From assembly GCA_036506495.1 (NCBI GenBank), contig DASXRQ010000232.1:62001-126000 (forward strand): a DNA stretch of 64,000 nt. The letters run 5' to 3'. Origin of the DNA: DASXRC01 sp036506495. Its GTDB lineage: Bacteria > Actinomycetota > Actinomycetes > Mycobacteriales > Micromonosporaceae. Of this stretch, positions 42,486 through 49,905 are shown piece by piece. The number at the start of each line of letters is the position of its first letter. Position 1 is the stretch's first letter. The notes under the pieces were generated by a model, which was given only the letters and a program-made list of their open reading frames with translations, was not told the DNA's origin and made no database searches. Both the position numbers and the translations under genes were made by a program.

Positions 42486-43694
42486 TCACGGCGGCGATCC
42501 GCGCGTCGCGTGCGCGGCCAGCGCACGGTCGACCAGTTCACCGGCGGCGCCGAGGCGGGCCGCCGGGTCCCCCAGGCCGGCGGCCGCGGCGAGGCGCGAC
42601 AGGTTCGTCGCCATCGCGTCCTCGTGCACGGTCAGCCCGGTCAGGCATTCGCGCAGCCAGGCGGCGGCGGAGCCCACCGACGTCAAGAGCTCGCGCAGCG
42701 GCCGCCACTCGGCGTGCCACGCACCGGCGGCGCGCTGGTGCTCGTGCACCATCGCGGCGAGCAGCGTCGCGACCAGCCCCGGCGCCTGCGTGGCGCAGCC
42801 GATCGCCGCGACGCTCGCGACCGGGTTCCGCTTGTGCGCCATCGCCGACGACGCGCCGCCGCCCGTCTCCGCCACCTCGCTGACGTCGCTCTGCGCGAGC
42901 AGGGTGACGTCCCGGGCCGCCTTGCCGATCGCGCCCGCGGCCGTGCCGAGCGCACCGGCCAAGTCGGCGATCCGGGTGCGGTCGGTGTGCCACGGCAGCG
43001 CCGGGGCGGACAGGCCGAGCTCGGCCGCGTACCGGGCCACCAGCGGCTGGCCGGACTCGCCCCAGCGGTCGAGGGTCCCGACCGGCCCGCCCAGCTGCAC
43101 GGCGAGCCGGGTGTCGCGTACCACGACCAACCGGTCGGCCGCGGCGTCGAGCGCGGCGAGCCAGCCCGCGGCGGCGAGCCCGAACGTCACAGGCAGCGCG
43201 TGCTGCAGCAGCGTGCGGCCGGCCATCGGGGTGTCGCGGTGCGCGGCGGCCAGGCGTGCCGCGGCGTTGGCGGCGCCGGAAAGGTCGCCGAGCAGCGCAC
43301 CGAGGGCGCGGTGGGCCACGAGCATCGCCGCGGTGTCGAGGATGTCCTGGCTCGTCGCTCCATAGTGGACGAACTTGGCGGCGTCGGCGCCGGCGGCGTC
43401 GCGCACCGCCCGGACCAGCGGCAGCACGGGGTTGCCCGGGCCGGCCGCGGCACGACCGAGCGCGCCGATGTCGTACCGCTCGGGCCGGCAGACCGCTGCG
43501 ATTGCCGCGGCCGCCTCGGCCGGGATGAGCCCCACCGCGGCCTGCGCGGTGGCCAGCGCCGCCTCCGCTTCGAGCATCGCGGACAGCCACGCGACGTCGG
43601 CCACCTCGGTGCGCACCGGCCCGCGGGCCAGCACGCCGTCGAATAGGCCCGGCCCGGCGTACGGCGGCTCAGACGTCGAAGAAGACGGTTTCAT
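42486..43694 (-). CDS. pcaB: 3-Carboxy-cis,cis-muconate cycloisomerase
   Basis: A 402-residue member of the fumarase/aspartase superfamily. The signature GGGASSAMAHKRNPV is complete, and KFVHYGATSQDILDTA and TLLQHALPVTFG match PcaB. It converts 3-carboxymuconate to 4-carboxymuconolactone. The start overlaps the end of pcaG by 26 bases. It is the last gene of the pcaI-J-H-G-B run, which the palindrome at 42361-42443 may close. Confidence 0.92.
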   Translation of the reverse strand: MKPSSSTSEPPYAGPGLFDGVLARGPVRTEVADVAWLSAMLEAEAALATAQAAVGLIPAEAAAAIAAVCRPERYDIGALGRAAAGPGNPVLPLVRAVRDAAGADAAKFVHYGATSQDILDTAAMLVAHRALGALLGDLSGAANAAARLAAAHRDTPMAGRTLLQHALPVTFGLAAAGWLAALDAAADRLVVVRDTRLAVQLGGPVGTLDRWGESGQPLVARYAAELGLSAPALPWHTDRTRIADLAGALGTAAGAIGKAARDVTLLAQSDVSEVAETGGGASSAMAHKRNPVASVAAIGCATQAPGLVATLLAAMVHEHQRAAGAWHAEWRPLRELLTSVGSAAAWLRECLTGLTVHEDAMATNLSRLAAAAGLGDPAARLGAAGELVDRALAAHATRGSPP

Positions 43695-44175
43695 GCTCCC
43701 CCTGCAGCCGGATGTCCAGGACGTACCCGTCCTCGGCCCGACGGGCGACGAGGGTGCCGCGGGCCGGCTCGTCGATGCCGGCGAGCACCGGGTCGGCGTC
43801 GTTGGCGGCCTTCTCGTCGGCGAAGTAGACCCGGGTCACGACCCGGTCGAGCAGCCCGCGCGCGAACACGGACAGGTTCAGGTGGGGTGCCTGGATCGTG
43901 CCGTCGGGGCCGGGAACCGGACCTGGCTTCACGGTCAGGATCGCGTACGCCCCGTGCTCATCGGTGGGGCAGCGGCCGAACCCGCGGATCCCGGGCGGGC
44001 CGGCCTGCCAGCTCTCCACGAGCGCGTCGGGTACGGGCTCGCCGGCGCCGTCCAGCACCCGCCCACGTAACCAGATGGCGCCGTCGGTGCCGGGCGCCGC
44101 GGCGTACGGTCCCTCCTTCCAGGGCAGCGCGTGTGCGAAGAACGGGCCGATGGTCTGCGACGGGGTGAGCTTCAT
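43669..44175 (-). CDS. pcaG: Protocatechuate 3,4-dioxygenase alpha subunit
   Basis: A 168-residue intradiol dioxygenase alpha subunit. LTPSQTIGPFF, GRVLDGAGEPVPDALVESWQA and PHLNLSVFARGLLDRVVTRVYF are characteristic. As expected for alpha subunits it lacks the full set of iron ligands (His-x-His is absent) and pairs with PcaH. The ATG overlaps the pcaH stop by four bases. Confidence 0.92.
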   Translation of the reverse strand: MKLTPSQTIGPFFAHALPWKEGPYAAAPGTDGAIWLRGRVLDGAGEPVPDALVESWQAGPPGIRGFGRCPTDEHGAYAILTVKPGPVPGPDGTIQAPHLNLSVFARGLLDRVVTRVYFADEKAANDADPVLAGIDEPARGTLVARRAEDGYVLDIRLQGEHETVFFDV

Positions 44176-44867
44176 GGTGACTCCGTCGGGGTCTGGGCCG
44201 GGCCGCGCAGCACGATGTCGAACCGGTACGCCAACGCCCACTCCGGCACGGTCTGCGACAGGTCGAAGTCGGCGACCAGCCGTGGTCGGGCCGCCTCGGG
44301 CACCGAGTTGAAGATCGGGTCCTGACCGAAGAGCGGGTCGCCGGGGAAGTACATCTGGGTGATCAGCCGCTGTACGAAGGCGCGGCCGAACAACGAAAAG
44401 TGGATGTGCGCGGGCCGCCACGCGTTGTCGTGGTTGCGCCAGGGGTACGCGCCGGGCTTGACGGTGATGAACCGGTAGCGACCCGCGTCGTCGGTCAGGC
44501 AGCGGCCGACGCCGGTGAAGTTGGAGTCGAGCGGTGCCGGGTGGCGGTCGACCGGGTGCGCGTACCGGCCGGCGGAGTTGGCCTGCCAGACCTCGACGAG
44601 CGTACGCGGCACCGGGCGTCCGCCGCCGTCGAGAACCCGGCCATGGACGATGATCCGCTCGCCGAGTGGCTCGCCGGGGTGCTGGGCGGTCAGGTCGTGA
44701 TCGAGCGGACCCACGAGCCCGTCACCGAGCAGTGGCCCCGTCACCTCGGTGCGCGTGTGCGGCAGCCAGACCAGCGGCCGGCTCGGCGCGCGCAACGCGG
44801 TCGACCGGTACGCCGGCCAGGCCAGCGGCGGGTGGACGCCTGCCGGCGCCCGTTGGAAGCCGGTCAC
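44172..44867 (-). CDS. pcaH: Protocatechuate 3,4-dioxygenase beta subunit
   Basis: A 231-residue catalytic subunit. The non-haem Fe(III) ligands are visible: a Tyr in SAGRYAHPVDR, a Tyr in AYPWRNHDNAW and the two His of RPAHIHFSLFG. VRGRVLDGG-type (IIVHGRVLDGGGRPVPRTLV) and FIPQMYFPGDPLF-like segments (LITQMYFPGDPLF) complete it. With PcaG it cleaves protocatechuate to 3-carboxymuconate. The GTG start overlaps the pcaJ stop (GTGA). Confidence 0.93.
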   Translation of the reverse strand: MTGFQRAPAGVHPPLAWPAYRSTALRAPSRPLVWLPHTRTEVTGPLLGDGLVGPLDHDLTAQHPGEPLGERIIVHGRVLDGGGRPVPRTLVEVWQANSAGRYAHPVDRHPAPLDSNFTGVGRCLTDDAGRYRFITVKPGAYPWRNHDNAWRPAHIHFSLFGRAFVQRLITQMYFPGDPLFGQDPIFNSVPEAARPRLVADFDLSQTVPEWALAYRFDIVLRGPAQTPTESP

Positions 44868-45622
44868 ACCTTCTCCCCTCCCGCGACAAGCTCCCGCAAC
44901 AGGCCCAGCTCCTCGCCGGTGGGCGGCGGCGTCAGGCCGAGCGGATCGGCGACGGCCAGCTCCCATCCGGTCGCGGCGCGGACCTGGCCCGGGTCCACCC
45001 CATGGTGCACCTGGGTCAGGGTCAGCTCGCAGGTGACCGGGTCCGGCCGGAGCACGCCGAGGTCGGTGACCACCAGCACCGGACCGCGCCCGCGCAGCCC
45101 CAACCTCTCCCGGGCGCCGGGCCCGTCGCCGTAGCCGACCGAGGTCACGAAGTCGACCTTGTCGACGAACGCCCGGCGGCTGTGCCGGACGAGGATGAAC
45201 ACCTCGCGGCACGACGCGGCGATCTCGGGTGCCCCGCCGGCGCCGGGAAGGCGCACCTTCGGGCGCCGGTAGTCGTCACCGATCACGGTGGTGTTGATGT
45301 TCCCGAAGCGGTCGAGCTGGGCCGCGGCGAGGAAGCCGACGTCGATGCGGCCGGGCTGGAGCCAGTAGTTGAACACCTCCGGCACGCTGACCACCGCGTC
45401 CGCGGTCTCCGCCAGCTCACCGTCGCCAATGGACAGCGGCAGCGCGCGCGGCTTGGCGCCGACCGTACCCGACTCGTACACCAGCACAAGGTCGGGGGAG
45501 TGCAGCCGTCGGGCGAGGTTCGCCGCGGTGCTCGGCAGGCCGATCCCCACGAAGCACGACCCGCGGCCCGCCAGGGCGCGTGCGGCGGCGACGGTCATCA
45601 TCTCCTCGGCCGTCCAGCTCAC
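44864..45622 (-). CDS. pcaJ: 3-Oxoadipate CoA-transferase subunit B
   Basis: A 252-residue beta subunit of a 3-oxoacid CoA-transferase. The catalytic Glu lies in LVLVYESGTVGAKP, and GIGLPSTAANLA is the glycine-rich N-terminal motif. It transfers CoA to 3-oxoadipate together with PcaI. The GTG at 45622 was chosen because it overlaps the pcaI stop (GTGA); an internal ATG at 45601 is possible. Assignment to 3-oxoadipate rests on the pca context. Confidence 0.88.
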   Translation of the reverse strand: MSWTAEEMMTVAAARALAGRGSCFVGIGLPSTAANLARRLHSPDLVLVYESGTVGAKPRALPLSIGDGELAETADAVVSVPEVFNYWLQPGRIDVGFLAAAQLDRFGNINTTVIGDDYRRPKVRLPGAGGAPEIAASCREVFILVRHSRRAFVDKVDFVTSVGYGDGPGARERLGLRGRGPVLVVTDLGVLRPDPVTCELTLTQVHHGVDPGQVRAATGWELAVADPLGLTPPPTGEELGLLRELVAGGEKV

Positions 45623-46440
45623 CGGGGACTCCCGGCCGGGTCGAGCACGTGCTCGGCCAGCCATTCGGTGAACGTCTCCCGGTCCCGGCTGATCCCGTCC
45701 CACTCCTGGTAGAACCGGTTGTCCCGGTCGTAGTAACCCTGGGCGTACGACGGGTGGGCACCGCGCGGCACCTCGGCGACCGCGGTCACCACCCAGGACG
45801 GGAGCACGATCGCGCCGGGGCGCGGATCGAGGTCGTCCACGACCTCCTCCACCGTCACCAGCGAGCGGTGCCCGGCGAGCACGGCCTCCTTCTGTACGCC
45901 GGTGATGCCCCACAGCTGGACGTTGCCCCGCCGGTCGGCCCGCTGGGCGTGGATGATCGTGACGTCGGGGCGCAGGGCCGGCACCGCGGTCAGCACCTCG
46001 CCGGTGAACGGGCAGGTGATCGGCGCGAGCGTCCTCGTGTGCCGGGCCAGGTCGGTGCCGCGGTACCCGCGCAGCACCGCGAACGGCAGGCCGGACGCCC
46101 CGGCCACGTACCGGTTCGCCATCCCGGCGTGGCTGTGCTCCTCCAGCTCGAGCGGCGCGGGCCAGTCGCGCTCGACCGCGTCGCGCAGCCGGTGCAGCGA
46201 GCCGACGCCGGGGTTGCCGCCCCAGGCGAACACGAGCTTGCGGGCGCAGCCGGCGCCGATCATCTGGTCGTACACGATGTCCGGCGTCATCCGCACCAAC
46301 GTCAGCTCCCGCCGGCCCTGGCGGATGATCTCGTGGCCGGCCCGGACCGGGATCAGGTGCGTGAATCCCTCCAGCGCGACTGTGTCGCCGTCGCGCACCA
46401 GGCCCGAGATCCCCTCGGCCAGGCCGACGAGCTCCGCCAT
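45619..46440 (-). CDS. pcaI: 3-Oxoadipate CoA-transferase subunit A
   Basis: A 273-residue alpha subunit of a CoA-transferase. VRDGDTVALEGFTHLIPVRAG near the start, LTLVRMTPDIVYDQMIGAGC, and QRADRRGNVQLWG are typical of this branch. It is the first gene of the minus-strand pca run. The ATG at 46440 has GGAGG five bases upstream; a GTG six bases earlier is less likely. The promoter with TTGACG and TAGGGT lies at 46483-46512. Confidence 0.88.
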   Translation of the reverse strand: MAELVGLAEGISGLVRDGDTVALEGFTHLIPVRAGHEIIRQGRRELTLVRMTPDIVYDQMIGAGCARKLVFAWGGNPGVGSLHRLRDAVERDWPAPLELEEHSHAGMANRYVAGASGLPFAVLRGYRGTDLARHTRTLAPITCPFTGEVLTAVPALRPDVTIIHAQRADRRGNVQLWGITGVQKEAVLAGHRSLVTVEEVVDDLDPRPGAIVLPSWVVTAVAEVPRGAHPSYAQGYYDRDNRFYQEWDGISRDRETFTEWLAEHVLDPAGSPR

Positions 46441-46461
46441 TGGCACCTCCGTGCGCAGTGC

Positions 46462-46475
46462 GAACGGGTGTTCTC
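46462..46475. promoter_or_regulatory. Candidate operator near the pcaI transcription start
   Basis: GAAC-GGGT-GTTC (46462-46473) is a small dyad that extends into GTTCTC at 46470-46475. The same GTTCTC half-site makes up the dyad on the other side of the intergenic region. It lies just past the minus-strand -10, where a repressor would act. Confidence 0.45.
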
Positions 46476-46482
46476 TTCCCGC

Positions 46483-46512
46483 ACCCTAGGGAGCGGACTC
46501 AGCGAGCGTCAA
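46483..46512 (-). promoter_or_regulatory. Promoter of the pcaIJHGB operon
   Basis: On the minus strand TTGACG (46512-46507) is followed after 18 bases by TAGGGT (46488-46483). Its -35 lies four bases from the -35 of the divergent promoter. Confidence 0.6.
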
Positions 46513-46516
46513 TGGG

Positions 46517-46545
46517 TTGACGGTGCCCAGGGCGGGCTCTACGTT
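46517..46545 (+). promoter_or_regulatory. Promoter of the aromatic uptake/pobA operon
   Basis: TTGACG (46517-46522) and TACGTT (46540-46545) are separated by exactly 17 bases. CGTCAA-TGGG-TTGACG at 46507-46522 forms a back-to-back pair of -35 boxes with the pca promoter. Confidence 0.65.
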
Positions 46546-46558
46546 CTCCTAGAGAACG
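46542..46558. promoter_or_regulatory. Perfect dyad operator overlapping the -10
   Basis: CGTTCTC-CTA-GAGAACG is a perfect 7-bp inverted repeat with a three-base spacer. It overlaps the -10 and the likely transcription start of the plus-strand operon. The size suits an IclR-family dimer, most simply the PcaR encoded at 41149-41937. Confidence 0.6.
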
Positions 46559-46605
46559 AGCGTGCGATCTCCGAACACTATCCCCTCGGTGGATGGAGCC
46601 CCTCC

Positions 46606-47577
46606 ATGCGACGAAAACTCGCTGCGCTCCTGTTCGCCGCGGCGCTGCTCGCGCCGACGGCGTGCGGCTCGAACAACAACAATTCCGGCACGGCAACCGG
46701 GTCCGGTAAGACGGACAAGGTCACCGTCGGCGTCATCCCGATCCTCGACGTCGCACCGATCTACCTCGGCAAGCAGAAGGGTTTCTTCAGCAACCGCAAG
46801 ATCGACCTGAACCTGGCCCTGGCCCAGGGGGGCGCCGCGATCGTGCCCGCCGTTGTCAGCGGCCAGTACCAGTTCGGCTTCAGCAACGTCATCTCCCTGC
46901 TGCTCGCCCAGTCGAGGAATGTGCCCGTCAAGGTGGTCTGCAACGGCAACAACTCCACCGGCGTCGACGGGCAGGACTTCGCCGCCCTGATGGTCAAGGG
47001 CGACAGCCCGATCAAGTCCGCAAAGGACCTGGCCGGGAAGACGGTCGCCGCGAACACGCTCAACAACATCGTCGACACGACCGTCCGGGCGTCGGTGCGC
47101 AAGGCGGGCGGCGACCCGAAGAAGGTCAAGTTCGTGGAGCTGCCGTTCCCGGACCAGCCGGCGGCGCTGCAGGCCGGCCGGGTCGACGCGGTGTTCGTCG
47201 TCGAGCCGTTCCAGCAGGCCGTGCTCGCCCAGGGTGGCCGCAAGATCGCGTCCAGCTACGTCGACGCGGCGCCGAACCTCACCGTCGCGCTGTACTTCAC
47301 CTCGAACCAGCTCCTGCGCAGCAACCCGGACCTCGTCAAGCGGTTCACGGAGGCGATGCAGGAGTCGCTGAAGTACGCCGACGAGCACCCCGACGAGGCG
47401 CGCAGCATCATCGGCACGTACACGAAGATCACGCCCGACGTGATAGCCAAGATGACGCTGCCGAAGTGGCCCTCGGACATCAACCGGCAGGCCGTGCAGA
47501 CGCTCGCCGACCTCGCCCTCGGCGACAGTCTGCTGCCCAAGGCGGCCGACGTGAACGCCCTCCTGCCGTCGTCGTGA
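46606..47577 (+). CDS. ABC transporter substrate-binding lipoprotein, NitT/TauT type
   Basis: A 323-residue lipoprotein. The signal ends at a lipobox LAPTACGSN. The mature part is an SsuA/ThiY/NrtA-like binding protein: TVGVIPILDVAPIYLGKQKGFF, FGFSNVISLLLAQ, VAANTLNNIVDTTVRASVRKAGGDP and AGRVDAVFVVEPFQQAVL. It catches a ligand outside the cell for import. As it heads the operon with benzaldehyde dehydrogenase and pobA, the ligand is probably an aromatic acid or aldehyde; this is inferred. It overlaps the first permease gene by four bases. Confidence 0.88.
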   Translation: MRRKLAALLFAAALLAPTACGSNNNNSGTATGSGKTDKVTVGVIPILDVAPIYLGKQKGFFSNRKIDLNLALAQGGAAIVPAVVSGQYQFGFSNVISLLLAQSRNVPVKVVCNGNNSTGVDGQDFAALMVKGDSPIKSAKDLAGKTVAANTLNNIVDTTVRASVRKAGGDPKKVKFVELPFPDQPAALQAGRVDAVFVVEPFQQAVLAQGGRKIASSYVDAAPNLTVALYFTSNQLLRSNPDLVKRFTEAMQESLKYADEHPDEARSIIGTYTKITPDVIAKMTLPKWPSDINRQAVQTLADLALGDSLLPKAADVNALLPSS

Positions 47578-48344
47578 GGTCTCGGCTGGGCCTGGGCCTG
47601 GTGGGGCTGCTGGGCTTCGGCGCGCTGCTGGAGCTCGCACCCCGCCTCGGCCTGGTTCCCTCCCGGTACGCCCCGCCGTCCAGCCGGATCGTTTCCGCGC
47701 TGGTCGGCGAGGCGCGCGAGGCGCGGTTCTGGTCGGCGCTCGCGGACACGCTGGAGACCTGGGCGATCGGCCTGGGCATGGCGGTCGGCGGCGGCGTGGT
47801 GCTCGGCATCTTGATCGGTGCACTGCCGCTCCTGCGCGCAGCGACGGCCTCCACGATCGAGTTCCTGCGCCCGATCCCGTCGGTCGCGCTGATCCCGCTC
47901 GCGGCGGTGCTCTACGGCGCCACGATCAGATCCACCCTCGTGTTGGTCGTGTACGCGGCGTTCTGGCAGGTGCTCATCCAGGTGCTGCACGGGGTCGCGG
48001 ACGTGGACCCGGTGGCGCGCGACACCGCGCTCGCGTACCGGCTGGGCCGGTGGGAGCGGGTGCGCTACCTCGTCTGGCCCACCGCGTTGCCGTACGTGGT
48101 GACCGGCATCCGTCTCGCCGCGTCCGTGGCGCTTATCCTCGCCATCACCGGCGAGCTGATCCTCGGCTCGCCCGGCCTGGGCCAGGAGATCGCGGTCGCA
48201 CAGAGCAGCGGCGCGGTGCCCCAGCTGTACGCCCTGGTCGTCGTCACCGGCCTGGTCGGGGTGGGGGCGAACCTGCTGGCCCGCGCCGCGGAGCGGCGCG
48301 TGCTGTCCTGGCACCCGTCCGTGCGCGGGGAGGCGATCGCGTGA
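47574..48344 (+). CDS. ABC transporter permease 1, NitT/TauT type
   Basis: A 256-residue permease with about six transmembrane helices. The EAA loop region reads ALAYRLGRWERVRYLVWPTALPYVVTG, after FLRPIPSVALIPLAAVL, typical of the SsuC/NrtB family. It pairs with permease 2 encoded directly downstream. GTG start and TGA stop overlap on both sides, so all genes of the transporter are translationally coupled. Confidence 0.87.
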   Translation: MRSRLGLGLVGLLGFGALLELAPRLGLVPSRYAPPSSRIVSALVGEAREARFWSALADTLETWAIGLGMAVGGGVVLGILIGALPLLRAATASTIEFLRPIPSVALIPLAAVLYGATIRSTLVLVVYAAFWQVLIQVLHGVADVDPVARDTALAYRLGRWERVRYLVWPTALPYVVTGIRLAASVALILAITGELILGSPGLGQEIAVAQSSGAVPQLYALVVVTGLVGVGANLLARAAERRVLSWHPSVRGEAIA

Positions 48345-49126
48345 CCGCGACGGTGGCCGCCCTGCGGCGTACCGGACTGGCCGTCGGCCTGCCGGTCCTC
48401 CTGCTCGCGGCGTGGTGGTTCGCGAGTGCCGGCAGCACGGACTTCTACCGCCCGCCGCTCGAGCGGATCCTGGTCGCGTTCCGCGACACCTGGTTCGGCG
48501 CTCGCCTGCGCGATGACGTGCTGCCCAGCCTCGTCCGCCTGACCCTCGGCTACGCCGTCGCGCTCGTCGTCGGGATCGCGCTCGGCGTTGCGGTGGGCGC
48601 CAACCCGAGACTGCGGGCGCTGCTGGAACCGGTGCTCGAGTTCCTGCGGGCGATCCCGCCGCCGGTGCTGGTGCCCATCCTGATTCTCGTCGCCGGCATC
48701 GGTAACACTATGAAGGTGCTGGTCATCGTGTCCGGCTGCCTCTGGCCCGTCCTGCTCAACACGGTCGAGGGCGTCCGCGCGGTCGACGAGGTGCTGGCCG
48801 ACACCTGCCGCAGCTACGGCATCCGTGGTCGCCTGCGGCTGCGCCACCTCGTGCTGCGATCGGCCAGCCCGCAGATCGTCACCGGCGCGCGGCAGGCCCT
48901 GTCCATCGGCATCATCCTCATGGTGATCAGCGAGATGTTCGCGGCGAATAGCGGGCTGGGCTTCACCGTGGTGCAGTTCCAGCGCGGCTTCGCGATCCCG
49001 GAGATGTGGAGCGGTGTCCTGCTGCTGGGCCTGCTCGGGGTGGCGCTGTCGCTGCTGTTTCGGCTCGCCGAGCGCGCGGTGCTCGGGTGGTACCACGGCC
49101 TGCGGGCCATCCAACGAGAGCGGTAG
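48341..49126 (+). CDS. ABC transporter permease 2, NitT/TauT type
   Basis: A 261-residue permease related to permease 1. FLRAIPPPVLVPILILVAGIGNTMKV and the EAA-type loop DTCRSYGIRGRLRLRHLVLRSASPQIVTGARQ are clear. A heterodimeric membrane core is thus implied, where many members of the family use a homodimer. GTG start overlaps the stop of permease 1. Confidence 0.87.
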   Translation: MTATVAALRRTGLAVGLPVLLLAAWWFASAGSTDFYRPPLERILVAFRDTWFGARLRDDVLPSLVRLTLGYAVALVVGIALGVAVGANPRLRALLEPVLEFLRAIPPPVLVPILILVAGIGNTMKVLVIVSGCLWPVLLNTVEGVRAVDEVLADTCRSYGIRGRLRLRHLVLRSASPQIVTGARQALSIGIILMVISEMFAANSGLGFTVVQFQRGFAIPEMWSGVLLLGLLGVALSLLFRLAERAVLGWYHGLRAIQRER

Positions 49127-49128
49127 GC

Positions 49129-49905
49129 ATGCTCGAGGTGAAGGGCCTGCGGAAGGTGTACGACGCCCACGGTCGCCGGGTCGAGGCGATCGGCGACCTG
49201 ACGTTCACCGTCGACGACGGCACGCTCGTCTGCGTCGTGGGCCCGTCCGGTTGCGGCAAGACGACCCTGCTGCGCTGCCTCGCCGGCCTGCTGCCGCCCA
49301 CCGCCGGCGAGGCGCGGGTCGAGGGCGTGCTTGTCAGCGGGCCGCCGCCGGGGCTGGCGATCGTGTTCCAGGAGTACGGCCGGAGCCTGTTCCCCTGGCT
49401 GCGGGTGGGCGACAACGTCGACCTGCCGCTCCGGGCCGCCGGGCTGGCCCGGGCGAGACGCCGGGAACTCGTGTCCGAGGCGTTGGCCGCGGTCGGGCTG
49501 AGCGACGCGGCCTCGGCGTACCCCTGGCAGCTGTCCGGCGGCATGCAGCAACGCGTCGCGATCGCCCGGGCCGTCGCGTACGGCCCGCGCGTGCTGCTGA
49601 TGGACGAGCCGTTCGCCGCCGTCGACGCGCAGACCCGCGCCGACCTTGAGGACCTCATCCGTTCCGTGTGGCAGCGCCTGGGCGTGACGCTGCTGTTTGT
49701 CACCCACGACATCGACGAGGCCGTGTACCTCGGCCAGCGGGTCATCGTCCTGTCCGCCTCGCCGACCCACGTGGTCGAGGACCTCGCGATCGACCTTTCC
49801 GACCCTCGGGATCAGCTGACCACGAGGGGGCACCCACGCTTCACCGAGCTGCGCGGACACGTGTACGCCCAGATCCAGAAGGCCAAGACCGGGAGCACAC
49901 CATGA
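49129..49905 (+). CDS. ABC transporter ATPase, NitT/TauT type
   Basis: A 258-residue ATPase. Walker A GPSGCGKTTLL, Q-loop VFQEYGRSLFPWL, signature LSGGMQQRVAIARA, Walker B VLLMDEPFAAVD and the switch His in FVTHDIDEAV are all intact. It powers import of the ligand held by the binding protein. It ends four bases inside the aldehyde dehydrogenase gene (ATGA), linking uptake with catabolism. Confidence 0.92.
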   Translation: MLEVKGLRKVYDAHGRRVEAIGDLTFTVDDGTLVCVVGPSGCGKTTLLRCLAGLLPPTAGEARVEGVLVSGPPPGLAIVFQEYGRSLFPWLRVGDNVDLPLRAAGLARARRRELVSEALAAVGLSDAASAYPWQLSGGMQQRVAIARAVAYGPRVLLMDEPFAAVDAQTRADLEDLIRSVWQRLGVTLLFVTHDIDEAVYLGQRVIVLSASPTHVVEDLAIDLSDPRDQLTTRGHPRFTELRGHVYAQIQKAKTGSTP

